From positions 337,446 to 401,445 of the forward strand of contig NZ_BMNC01000005.1 in assembly GCF_014646255.1 (NCBI RefSeq): DNA of 64,000 bases. Reading direction: 5' to 3'. Under the pieces are notes generated by a model, which saw nothing but the letters and a program-made list of their open reading frames with translations, was not told the DNA's origin and made no database searches. The translations under genes and the position numbers were made by a program. Origin of the DNA: Lentzea pudingi (GTDB taxonomy: Bacteria; Actinomycetota; Actinomycetes; Mycobacteriales; Pseudonocardiaceae). This document shows, one piece after another, positions 54,401 through 63,000 of this stretch; positions within the stretch are counted from its first letter, which is position 1, and each line of letters opens with the position of its first letter.

Positions 54401-55709
54401 TGCCCCTCAGGACGAGGAACGCGCGCGCGGCGTGGGCGAGGTGCCGCTGACGCCGATCATCCGGTGGTGGGCGGCGTCCGGCGACGAGAAGATGGCTCAG
54501 TCCGCGTTGCTGCGCGTGCCTCCCGCCGACGGCCCGGAGCCGTTCGCCGAAGCCGTGAACGCGTTGCTGGAACACCACGACATGCTGCGCGCACGGTTCG
54601 CGGACGGCGTGCTCACCGTGCCGGTGAACGTGCCGGACGGGGTCTTCAGCCACGTCCGGGTGGACGGTGAGCTGGAACCGTTGGTGCGTCAGGAGTTCGA
54701 GCGCGTCTCGGCCGAGTTGGATCCGGCGGCGGGTGCGCTCGTGCGGGCGGTGTGGTTCGACCTCGGGCCGGCGACACCGGGCCGGTTGCTGCTGGTGATC
54801 CACCACCTCGCGGTGGACAGCGTGTCGTGGCGGGTGCTGGCGGGCGACCTGGAGCAGGCGTTCACGGCTCGGGCCGACGGCAACCCCGCCAAGCTCGACC
54901 CGGTGCCGACCTCGTTCCGCTGGTGGGCCCAGAACCTGCCCACTCCTCCCGAGTCCGAGCAGCGGTGGTGGGAGCAGCAGACCTTCCCCTCCACCGAACC
55001 GGTGCGTCCCGGCCCGACCGCCGGCTCCCGCACCGACGAGATCAGCGGCGACCTGGCGAGCGCACTTCTCCGCGAGGTGCCCGGTGCGTTCCGCGCCGGC
55101 GTGCAGGACGTGCTGCTGGCCGCGCTCGCGACCGCGCTGGGCAAGCCCGAGACCGTCGCGCTGGAAGGCCACGGCCGCGAGGAACACCTCGTGCCCGGCG
55201 CCGACCTGTCCCGCACGGTCGGCTGGTTCACCACCGTCTACCCCGTCGCGCTGGCACCGGCCGCCACGCCTGGCGAGACCCTCAAGCAGGTCAAGGAGAA
55301 GCTGCGGGCGGTGCCGGACAACGGCATCGGCTACGGACTCCTGCGGGGCGAGACGGACCCCGCGATCGGCTTCAACTACCTCGGCCGCTTCGACATCCCG
55401 GACGGCTACTGGGTGCCCGCGGCCGAACGGCTGCCGGAGCCTGCGCACCAGCACCGGCCGCTGGAGCTGACGGTCGTCACCGAGGACCGGGCGGACGGTC
55501 CGGTCGTCAGGGCGACCTGGTCGTGGACCGGTGCACACACCCAGTCCGAAGTGGACGGAATCGCCCGGACGTGGCGGACGGTGCTGGAGGCGCTCGTCGC
55601 GCAGGCGCGCGGCGGCGAGGTGTCGTCGCTGACGCCGTCGGACGTGCCGCTGGTGTCGTTGCAGCAGAAGCAGCTGGACAAGATCGCAGCGAAATGGCAG
55701 AAGAAGTGA
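48450..55709 (+). CDS. Non-ribosomal peptide synthetase, two modules: C-A-PCP-C-A-PCP-E
   Basis: 2419 residues, GTG start. C1 has HHLLWDG at 135-141. A1 has YTSGSTGRPKG near 555 and FDISVWEFF. PCP1 has LGGHSLL with the pantetheine Ser at 929. C2 has HHSAADEW near 1102 (Gly of the usual motif replaced by Glu). A2 has the P-loop near 1560 and FDISINEVF. PCP2 has GGDSI with Ser at 1945, the form usual before epimerases, and E has HHLAVDS at 2118 with EGHGREE and FNYLGR. My pocket reading: A1 D-I-W-H-I-V-L-L-Q (unassigned, Ser-like), A2 D-I-N-T-W-G-G-I-G, close to codes reported for hydroxyornithine domains. The second residue should leave as the D form. No aryl carrier domain. C1 resembles the DCL type, which normally follows an epimerase. 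Confidence 0.95.
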   Translation: MTSNVEDVLALTPLQQGMVFHALLGEGVDVYTVQTVLHLSAGVDADRLRTAAEQLMRRHAVLRASFRTQSSGQFVQVVFRSADLPWRETDCADPEALRRLLDADRTAPFDLGRPPLVRFTLARTATGPVLVISAHHLLWDGWSAPVLVRELLTLYSGGELPPVRPFRDYLSWLSKQDTAAASRAWAEALAGLDGATLVASDAAPSGLPSFLDTALPASTTAALTRVARDRGLTVNSVVQAAWALVLGEQTGREDVVFGATVSGRHPDVPGVESIVGMLINTVPARIRLSPGETLAELVARVQAEQAALLDHQHLGLADIQKAAGRQALFDTLLVFESYPGTDFEDSLLTAIESQDATHYPLALLVVPGESLSLRFAHDPARFPAVDRVAARLRDVLERFAATPDLLVARLEPLSPAELPNSTAHPVPDTTLVELFSQQVARTPDATAVVFGDSSLTYAELDARVGELAGQLAARGVRPGSIVGVHLDRSFELIIALHAVQRAGAAYLPLDPSYPADRLAMMIEDAQPVVVLEPGLLDGPTAPVRRPTPRDTAYVIYTSGSTGRPKGVVVSQRSIVNHLLWMQAEYQLTADDRVLQKTPSSFDISVWEFFWPLLTGAVLVVAKPEGHKDPAYLADLIDRERITTIHFVPSMFRAFVESGARPESLQRIILVGEALPSDLGGALPHVHNLYGPTEATLQITYWPASAGLGNGTVPIGVPCWNSQVHVLDRYLRPVPEGVAGELYLAGVQLADGYLNRPGLTAGRFVASPFVPGERLYRTGDVVRWNGVALEYLGRSDDQVKIRGIRVEMGEIEAALMALPGVRAAAAHVFAERQQLVGYVVGEGLGDVRRALREVLPEQLVPSAIVVLDEMPLTPNGKLDRKALPSPEVAESAGEAARDPREQVLAGLFADVLGVERVGRDDDFFALGGHSLLATKLVSRIRRTLNADLRIRAVFDAPTVARLARLLDGGSERPELTARQRSAIVPMSAAQRSLWFLHRLEGPDATYNVPFAARLTGPLDADALDAALSDVVARHESLRTLLSDEGQRVQDAPVVEAVRRSGLSETEFVAAATSRPFLLDQEIPFRAELLTTGPEDHVLTLVVHHSAADEWSARPLFRDLATAYASRRAGEAPQWSPLPVQYADFALWQQDLVTDGERAYWAKKLEGLPEEIALPADRPRPRAATRKAGSVTVEFPLGLAGRMRALGRKLGVTELMIGQAATAVLLSAMGAGEDVPLGTPVAGRTDAALDELVGYFVNTLVLRTDVSGNPAFRELLARVRDADLDAFSHQDLPFEQVVDALSPPRSPGRHPLFQVMVSRRDDGATDLALADLTAEPIATGITGAKFDLAFHFGDDDCVITYSADRFEKSTVDSLACRLVKVLTTFVAKPEQRISTVDLLDDTERAVLDGFNDTAEERRATTLTALVEEQVARTPDVVAVEFHERSLTYAELNARANHLARRLQEAGVGPERTVGMHWERSLELVVGLLAVEKAGGAFVPLEPSWPAQRIAEVADSAQLTAVLSGPSHDETVQGLNVPVLHVDLDAEDPANLDVEIEPESLAYVIYTSGSTGTPKGAMIRHRAITHRLLWQRELLGFGPGDGGLFKAPLGFDISINEVFLPLTTGAKLVIAEPGGERDIDYLLGIIERHRVTYTYLPSSILDLLIGLPDFERRGQSLQHVWCGGEVLTPELFARFRTVSDAVMYHGYGPAEATIGVSHVVYREPSAMRGAVSIGRPNGNTRLHVLDPNLRRVPVGVPGELYAGGVYLGRGYINDPRRTAAAFVADPFGPPGSRLYRTGDLARWCPDGTLEFLGRADNQIKIRGMRVELEEIEAVLEQHPAVRRAVVLLRDKRLVGYHVGSEADGLGDWLRTRLPDHMVPQRFLFLDEFPLMPSGKVNRKALPEPPAEESTGRDAETAAEKLLCGIMAEVLKVERVSPDDNFFSLGGDSILSIQFVGRARAAGLRVSPRQVFEFQNAAALARVAGEPPAPQDEERARGVGEVPLTPIIRWWAASGDEKMAQSALLRVPPADGPEPFAEAVNALLEHHDMLRARFADGVLTVPVNVPDGVFSHVRVDGELEPLVRQEFERVSAELDPAAGALVRAVWFDLGPATPGRLLLVIHHLAVDSVSWRVLAGDLEQAFTARADGNPAKLDPVPTSFRWWAQNLPTPPESEQRWWEQQTFPSTEPVRPGPTAGSRTDEISGDLASALLREVPGAFRAGVQDVLLAALATALGKPETVALEGHGREEHLVPGADLSRTVGWFTTVYPVALAPAATPGETLKQVKEKLRAVPDNGIGYGLLRGETDPAIGFNYLGRFDIPDGYWVPAAERLPEPAHQHRPLELTVVTEDRADGPVVRATWSWTGAHTQSEVDGIARTWRTVLEALVAQARGGEVSSLTPSDVPLVSLQQKQLDKIAAKWQKK

Positions 55710-58700
55710 GCGACCCGATCGAGGACGTGCTGCCGCTGTCACCGTTGCAGCAGGGCATGTTGTTCCACGCCCTGTACGACGAGTCGGCCGACGACGTCTA
55801 CACCGCGCAGTTCGTGCTCGGCCTCAGCGGTGACGTCGACGCCGGCCGGTTGCACCGGGCGGCGCAGGCGTTGCTCGACCGGCACGCCAACCTCCGGGTC
55901 GCGCTCGTGCACGAGGACGTGGACGAGCCCGTCCAGGTCGTCCTGCGCGACGTCGAACTGCCGTGGGCGCGGCACGAGTTCACGGCCGCCGAATTCGCCG
56001 AGTTCCTCGAGCGCGACCGGACCACCAGGTTCGTCCTCGACGAGCCGCCGCTGCTGCGGATGACGCTGGTGAAGCTCGGCGAGCGGGACTTCCGGCTGGT
56101 GATCAGCAACCACCACGTGCTGCTCGACGGCTGGTCGCTGCCGCTGCTGGTGCGGGAACTCCTGGAGCTGTACCAGGGCGTCACGCCGCCCGCGCCCCGT
56201 CCGTACCGCGACTACCTGGCGTGGCTCGCGGCGCAGGACCGCGACGCCTCGGTCGCCGCGTGGCTCGACGCGATCGGCGACGTCGAGGGCCCGACGCTGC
56301 TCGCGCCGGCGGCACCGAAGGTTCCCGTCCGGCCGGGCAAGGTGCGGCTGGAGCTGACCGAGGAGCTGACCGCGCGGATCTACGCCCGCGCCCGCGAGCA
56401 CGGTCTCACCGTCAACACCGTCGTCCAGGGTCTGTGGGGACTGCTGCTCGCACGGGCGGCCAACCGCGAGGACGTCCTGTTCGGCGCGACGGTGTCCGGC
56501 CGACCGGCCGGGCTGCCCGGTGTCGACGGCATGATCGGCCTGTTCATCAACACCGTGCCGGTCCGCGTGCGCATCCGCGGCACCGTGCTCGACGTGCTGC
56601 GGTCCGTGCAGACCGAGCAGGGCGCGTTGATGGAGCACCAGCACATCGGGCTGACCGAGGTGCAACGGGCCGTCGGCCAGGGCGACCTGTTCGACACGCT
56701 CGTGGTGTTCGAGAGCTACCCGGTCGACACCGACGCCGTCGCCGAACGGGAACGCGCCGCGGGCATCACGATCAGCCAGATCGAGGTGGACGACTCCACC
56801 CACTACCCGCTCACCCTCGCCGTCGGCGCCGAGGAACGGCTCACCGTCGTCTTCGAGTACCGGCCGGGCGTCTTCGACGAGGCGTGGGCGCACACGCTCG
56901 CCGACCGGTTCCGGCGCGCTGCCGAAGTGTTCGCCGACGAGCCCGGCATCGACGTGCGGCACGTGGAGTTGTTGAGCGGCAACGAGATCACCGCGCTCCG
57001 CGAGTGGGGCACCGGCAAGGCTCTCGACACCGGGGACACCCTCGCCGAGGTGCTGGCGGAGCAGGCCCGCCGCACGCCGGACGCGACGGCGATCGTGGCG
57101 GGCGAGCGCAGGCTGACGTTCCGCCAGTGGAACGAGCACGCGAACCAGGTCGCCCGCAGGCTGATCGAGGCCGGCGCCGGACCGGAGAAGATCGTCGCAC
57201 TGCTCCTGCCGCCCGGCCCGGACGTGCTGGTGGCGCTCGCGGCGGCGTTCAAGGCGGGCGCGGCGTACCTGCCGCTCGACCCGGACTGGCCGGCCGAGCG
57301 CATCGACTTCATGCTCCGCGACGCCGATCCCGCGATCGTGCTGACCAGCCTGCCCGACGTCACCGGCGTGCCGGGTGACGACCTGGAGCCGATCGCCCGG
57401 CCGGAGCACCCCGCGTACGTGATCTACACGTCCGGGTCCACCGGCGCCCCCAAGGCGGTCGTGGTGCCGCACCGGGCGATCGCCAACCTGTTGGTCAGCC
57501 ACCGCACCGACCTGTTCGACCCCGCTCAGGAGCGGATCGGGCGGCCGTTGCGGGTCGCGCACGCGTGGCCGATGGCGTTCGACGCCTCCTGGCAACCGAT
57601 GCTGTGGATGTTCGCCGGACACGAGCTGCACCTGGTGCCCGCCGACACCCGGCGCGACGCCGACCTGCTGCGGAGTTTCCTGGCCGACAACGAGATCGAG
57701 TTCGTCGAACTGTCGCCGTCGCTGCTCGCGCAGGTCGCGTCCGAACCCGGCTGGCGCGGCGCGCTGAAGGTGCTCGGTGTCGGTGGTGAGGCGGTGCCGT
57801 TGCCGTTGTGGCGCTCGCTGCGCGCGGAACCGGACCTCGCGATCTACAACCTCTACGGCCCGACGGAGTGCACCGTCGACTCGGCGGCCTGCGACTTCGA
57901 CCGCACCGAGAACCCGTGCATCGGGTCGCCGGTCGGCAACGCGCACGCATATGTGCTCGACCGCGGCCTGCGACCGTGCCCGCCCGGGGTCGAGGGCGAG
58001 CTGTACATCGCGGGCGCCGGCCTGGCCCGCGGCTACCTCAATCGTCCCGGCACGACCGCCGAACGGTTCGTCGCGGACCCGTTCGGCGCACCCGGCACCC
58101 GCATGTACCGCACCGGTGACGTGGCGCGCTGGAACGCCGAGGGCCTGATCGAACTGCTGGGCCGCGTCGACGACCAGGTGAAGATCCGCGGGTTCCGCAT
58201 CGAGCCCGGTGAGATCGAGGCCGTGCTGCTGCGCGACGAACGCGTCCGGCGGGCGGTGGTCATTGCCCGCGAGGACGTGCCGGGGGTGAAGCGGCTCGTG
58301 GCGTACGTCGTGGCGAGCGGCACGGAGGGCCTGCGCGAACACTGCGCCGCGGCGCTGCCCGAGCACATGGTGCCGGCGGCGGTCGTGCGCGTCGACTCGT
58401 TCCCGTTGACCCGCAACGACAAGCTCGACGTGAAGGCGCTGCCCGCACCGGACTGGACGGCGACGTCGTCCCGGCCACCCGCGACCGTGCGGGAGAAGCA
58501 GATCGCGGAGCTCTTCGCCGAGGTGCTGGGCCTGCCGGCGGTCGGGGCCGACGACAGCTTCTTCGCCCTCGGCGGCGATTCCATCGTGTCGATGCGGCTG
58601 GTGAGCAAGGCACGCGGTGCCGGGCTCTCGTTCAGCCCGCGTGACGTGTTCGAGCAGAGGACCGTGGCCGCGCTGGCAGCCGTCGTCCGCGAGGCCGTCC

Positions 58701-60016
58701 AGTCCGGGGAGTCGGACGGCGTCGGCGAGGTTCCGCTGACCCCGATGCTGCACTGGCTGGGCGACAACGCGCCGTACGACCGGCTCAGCCAGGCCCGCCT
58801 GCTCTGCACGCCCGCCGAGCTGACCGAGTCGCGGCTGGTGGACCTGGTGCGGGCGCTGCTCGACCGGCACGACGTGCTGCGGGCGCGGTTCGACGGCACC
58901 TTCACCGTGCCGCCACAGGGCAGCGTGACGCCCGCTGTGCGACGGATCGACGCGACCTCGTTGTCCTACAACGACATCGCCGAGCTGCTGCCGTCGGTGA
59001 TGGAAGGGGAGCTGGCCGAACTGCGGCCCGCGACCGGTGACATGACGCGGTTCGTGTGGTTCGACTGCGGCGACCGGCAGGGCCGCTTGCTCGTGCTGCT
59101 GCACCACCTCGTCGTCGACGGCGCTTCGTGGGGTGTGCTGGTGCCCGAACTGGCCGACCTGTGGGACGGCCGGGAGCTGCCCCCGGTCGGCACGTCGTTC
59201 CGCGAGTGGGCCACCGGACTGCAGGAAGCCGCACGCGCGAAGGCGCCGGAGCTGCCGTTGTGGCGGGAGGTGCTCTCCGGCCCGGATCCGTTGCTCGGCA
59301 CCCGCAGGCTCGACCCGGCGGTGGACATGCGCGCCACGATGCGCGCCACCCGCACGTTCCTCGACGACAAGACCACCGAGGCCTTGCTGACGCGAGTGCC
59401 CGCGCGGCACGGCGTCACGGTCGACGACGTCCTGCTGTCCGGTCTGGCGCACGCGGTCTCCCGCTGGCGCGACGCGTCCGGCACCTCGCTGCTGCTGGCA
59501 TTGGAGGGCCACGGGCGTGAGGAACAGGTCGTGCCCGGCGCCGACCTGTCCGGCACGGTCGGCTGGTTCACCAGCGTCTACCCGGTGCGCGTCGATCCCG
59601 GCGACCTCGCCGCAGACGTCCACAAGGGACTGAAGCGGGTCAACGAGCAGCTCTCGGTGCCGGACAAGGGCATCGGTCACGGCCTGCTGCGGTACCTCAA
59701 CCCGGAGACCGCGGCCGAGCTGGCGCGGCTGCCGGAGCCGCAGCTGGAGTTCAACTACCTCGGCAGGTTGACCATCGGCGAACGCGACGGCGAGTCGTGG
59801 ACCGGTGCGCCCGAGGTGGGCGCGATGGGTGGCGGGGTCGACGACGCCGCACCCGCCCCGTACTGCCTGGTGCTCAACGTGCTGGTGCGCGGGTCGGCCC
59901 TGGAGGCCGACTGGCAGTGGCCCGCCGCGCTGTTCAGCGAAGACCGCATCCATGAGCTGTCGCGTGAGTGGTTCGCCGCGTTGACGCTGATCGCGAAGGA
60001 GACCCCCGGTGAGTGA
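55706..60016 (+). CDS. Non-ribosomal peptide synthetase, one module: C-A-PCP-E
   Basis: About 1436 residues from the GTG at 55706 that overlaps the previous stop (GTGA); an ATG at 55694 is the alternative. C carries LSPLQQGMLFHALYD and HHVLLDG near 136, the DCL form expected after the upstream E domain. A has YTSGSTGAPKA near 571 and FDASWQPML. My pocket reading is D-A-Q-E-G-G-L-V-D, not confidently assignable (Gln-like in its first three positions). PCP Ser is at 959 in GGDSI. E has HHLVVDG at 1133, EGHGREE and FNYLGR. So this module adds a residue and inverts it. There is no thioesterase domain, so the chain must move on. Confidence 0.94.
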   Translation: MSDPIEDVLPLSPLQQGMLFHALYDESADDVYTAQFVLGLSGDVDAGRLHRAAQALLDRHANLRVALVHEDVDEPVQVVLRDVELPWARHEFTAAEFAEFLERDRTTRFVLDEPPLLRMTLVKLGERDFRLVISNHHVLLDGWSLPLLVRELLELYQGVTPPAPRPYRDYLAWLAAQDRDASVAAWLDAIGDVEGPTLLAPAAPKVPVRPGKVRLELTEELTARIYARAREHGLTVNTVVQGLWGLLLARAANREDVLFGATVSGRPAGLPGVDGMIGLFINTVPVRVRIRGTVLDVLRSVQTEQGALMEHQHIGLTEVQRAVGQGDLFDTLVVFESYPVDTDAVAERERAAGITISQIEVDDSTHYPLTLAVGAEERLTVVFEYRPGVFDEAWAHTLADRFRRAAEVFADEPGIDVRHVELLSGNEITALREWGTGKALDTGDTLAEVLAEQARRTPDATAIVAGERRLTFRQWNEHANQVARRLIEAGAGPEKIVALLLPPGPDVLVALAAAFKAGAAYLPLDPDWPAERIDFMLRDADPAIVLTSLPDVTGVPGDDLEPIARPEHPAYVIYTSGSTGAPKAVVVPHRAIANLLVSHRTDLFDPAQERIGRPLRVAHAWPMAFDASWQPMLWMFAGHELHLVPADTRRDADLLRSFLADNEIEFVELSPSLLAQVASEPGWRGALKVLGVGGEAVPLPLWRSLRAEPDLAIYNLYGPTECTVDSAACDFDRTENPCIGSPVGNAHAYVLDRGLRPCPPGVEGELYIAGAGLARGYLNRPGTTAERFVADPFGAPGTRMYRTGDVARWNAEGLIELLGRVDDQVKIRGFRIEPGEIEAVLLRDERVRRAVVIAREDVPGVKRLVAYVVASGTEGLREHCAAALPEHMVPAAVVRVDSFPLTRNDKLDVKALPAPDWTATSSRPPATVREKQIAELFAEVLGLPAVGADDSFFALGGDSIVSMRLVSKARGAGLSFSPRDVFEQRTVAALAAVVREAVQSGESDGVGEVPLTPMLHWLGDNAPYDRLSQARLLCTPAELTESRLVDLVRALLDRHDVLRARFDGTFTVPPQGSVTPAVRRIDATSLSYNDIAELLPSVMEGELAELRPATGDMTRFVWFDCGDRQGRLLVLLHHLVVDGASWGVLVPELADLWDGRELPPVGTSFREWATGLQEAARAKAPELPLWREVLSGPDPLLGTRRLDPAVDMRATMRATRTFLDDKTTEALLTRVPARHGVTVDDVLLSGLAHAVSRWRDASGTSLLLALEGHGREEQVVPGADLSGTVGWFTSVYPVRVDPGDLAADVHKGLKRVNEQLSVPDKGIGHGLLRYLNPETAAELARLPEPQLEFNYLGRLTIGERDGESWTGAPEVGAMGGGVDDAAPAPYCLVLNVLVRGSALEADWQWPAALFSEDRIHELSREWFAALTLIAKETPGE

Positions 60017-63000
60017 CCTTGCCGCCCGCAAGCGTGAGCTGCTGCGCCGCAGGCTGGCCGAGGCCGGTCTCGCGAACACGGCGCAGATCCCCAAGCGGGA
60101 CAGCGACGACGACCTGCCGTTGTCGTACGCGCAGTCGCGCATGTGGTTCCTGCAGCAGATCGCCCCGAACAGCCCCGCCTACAACGTGTGCCTCGCGATC
60201 GACCTGCGCGGCCCGCTCGACACGGCGGCGCTGCACCGGTCGTTCCAGCGACTGGTGGAACGGCACGAGATCCTGCGCACCCGCTACACCGAGGGCGCCG
60301 GCGGCGAACCGCGCCAGGTGGTGGACAAGTTCGCCGTGGTGACCATGCCGGAGTCCGACCTGCGCGGGCTCGACGCCCTGGAGCGGGACGGCGCGGTCGC
60401 GCGGATCGCCCGCGAGGAGTCCGGGTACGTCTTCGACCTGCGCCGCGACCACCCGTTGCGGCTGCGGCTGTTGCGGCGCGGCGAGGACGACAACGTGCTC
60501 GTGCTGACCGTGCACCACATCGCCTGGGACGGCTTCACGTTCAACACCCTGTCCCGCGACCTCTCGGCGCTGTACCGGGAGGACACGACGGGCCGTCCGG
60601 CCGCGCTCGACCCGCTGCCCGTCCAGTACGCGGACTTCGCGGTGTGGCAGCGCAGGACGCTGGACGACGCGAAGATCACCCGCGAGGTGGAGCACTGGCG
60701 GCGCGCGCTGGACCCGATGCCGGAGAACCTGCCGCTGCCCACGGACCTGCCGAGGCCGGCGGTGCGGTCGGACCGGGGTGACCGGAGGTTCCGCACGTTC
60801 GCGCCGCGCGTCACCGAACTGGTCGGCGAGTTCGCGCAGACCCGTGGTGTCACACCGTTCATGGTGGTGTTCGCGGCCTACGCGAGCCTGCTCGGCCGGT
60901 ACACCGGTGCGACCGACGTGCCGATCGGCTCGGCGTCGATGAACCGGGACGCGGGCGAGGTCGAGAAGCTGATCGGCAACTTCGGCAACACCCTGGTGCT
61001 GCGCGCCGACCTGACCGGCGACCCGACGTTCGCCGAGCTGGTGGCGCGCGTGCAGAAGGTGTGCACCGAGGGGTACGCGCACCAGGACCTGCCGTTCGAC
61101 CTGCTCGTCGAACGCCTCCGCCCGCCGCGCGTGCCCGGCCGTTCGGTGCTGTTCGACGTGATGCTGCTGTTCTTGGCACAGGGCCTGCAGGGCTTCGACC
61201 TGCCCGGTGTGCAGGCCACCTGGGAGACCGTGCACAACGACACGACCCAGTTCGACCTCGCGCTGGAGGCGTTCGTCACCGGCGGGCAGATGCGCGTCGA
61301 GGCCACGTTCTCCACCGAGCTGTTCGCCCACGCGACGATCGACAGGTTCCTCGCGCACCTGGAGAACCTGCTCACCGCGGCACTCGCCGACCCGTCGGCA
61401 AGGCTGAGCGCTCTGGACTTCCTCGCGGAGGGCGAACGTTCGCAGCTCGTCGGCGCCCAGGTCGACGTGCCGGACACAACGCTGGTGGAGCTGTTCGCGC
61501 AGCAGGTCTCGCGGACCCCGGACGCCACCGCGGTGGTGTTCGAGGGCTCGTCGCTGACCTACGCCGAACTGGACGCGCGGGTCACCGAACTGGCCGGACA
61601 GCTGGCGGCTCGCGGTGTCGCGCCCGGCTCGATCGTCGGCGTGCACCTGGACCGGTCGCTGGAGCTGATCGTCGCGCTGTACGCGATTCAACGGGCTGGC
61701 GCGGCCTACCTACCGCTCGACCCGTCGTACCCGGCTGACCGCCTCGCGATGATGATTGAGGACGCCCAGCCCGCCGTGGTCCTCGAACCGGGCCTGCTCG
61801 ACGGTTCCACGGCCGAGGTCGTCGCGCCCGCACCTGGTGACGCGGCCTACGTGATCTACACGTCCGGCTCCACCGGCCGTCCCAAGGGTGTTGTGGTTTC
61901 GCACCGGGCGATCGTGAACCGGTTGCTGTGGATGCAGGACGAGTACGGGCTGACGGCCGAAGACCGGGTCCTGCAGAAGACACCGTCGTCGTTCGACGTC
62001 TCGGTGTGGGAGTTCTTCTGGCCCCTCATCACCGGTGCCACCCTCGTCGTCGCGAAGCCGGAAGGCCACAAGGACCCCGCCTACCTCGCCGATCTCATCG
62101 AGCGTTCCAGCGTCACGACCGTCCACTTCGTACCGTCGATGCTGCGCGCGTTCGTCGAGTCCGGCGGCCGGCCGAAGTCCCTGAAGCGGGTCATCTGCAG
62201 CGGCGAGGCACTGCCGTCCGACCTCGGCCACGCACTCCCGCACGTCCACAACCTCTACGGCCCCACCGAAGCAGCCGTCGACGTCACCTACTGGCCAGCC
62301 TCCGCCGGTGTCGGCACCGGCACCGTGCCGATCGGCCTCCCGGTCTGGAACACGCAGACGTACGTGCTCGACCGGTTCCTCGAGCCGGTCGCGCCCGGTG
62401 TCGCCGGAGAGCTCTACCTCGGCGGTGTGCAGCTGGCCGAGGGTTACCTGAACCGGCCCGGCCTCACCGCCTCGCGGTTCGTCGCGAACCCGTTCGGCAC
62501 AGGCCGGCTCTACCGCACGGGCGACCTGGTCAGGTGGACCGGGCACGCGCTCGAGTACCTGGGCCGCACCGACGACCAGGTCAAGATCCGCGGTTTCCGC
62601 GTCGAGCTCGGCGAGATCGAGGCGGCGCTGACGGCGTTGCCGGAGGTCGTGAGCGCGGGCGTGGTGGCACGGACCGAGCGTCAACAGCTCGTCGGCTACG
62701 TCGTGCTCCGCGACGGCGCGGACGTGTCCGAGATCCGGCAGAAGCTCGCCGCCGGGATGCCCGAGCACCTGGTGCCGTCGGTGATCGTCGAGATCGACGA
62801 ACTCCCGCTGTCTCCCAGCGGCAAGCTCGACCGCCGGGCACTGCCCGAACCCGAGCTCACCGCCCTGTCCGAAGAGCCTGCGACACCCCGTGAGCAGGCG
62901 GTCGCCCTGCTGTTCGCCGAACTGCTCGGCGTCGAACGGGTCGGCCGCCACGACGACTTCTTCGCACTCGGCGGGCACTCGCTGCTCGCCACCCGGCTCG

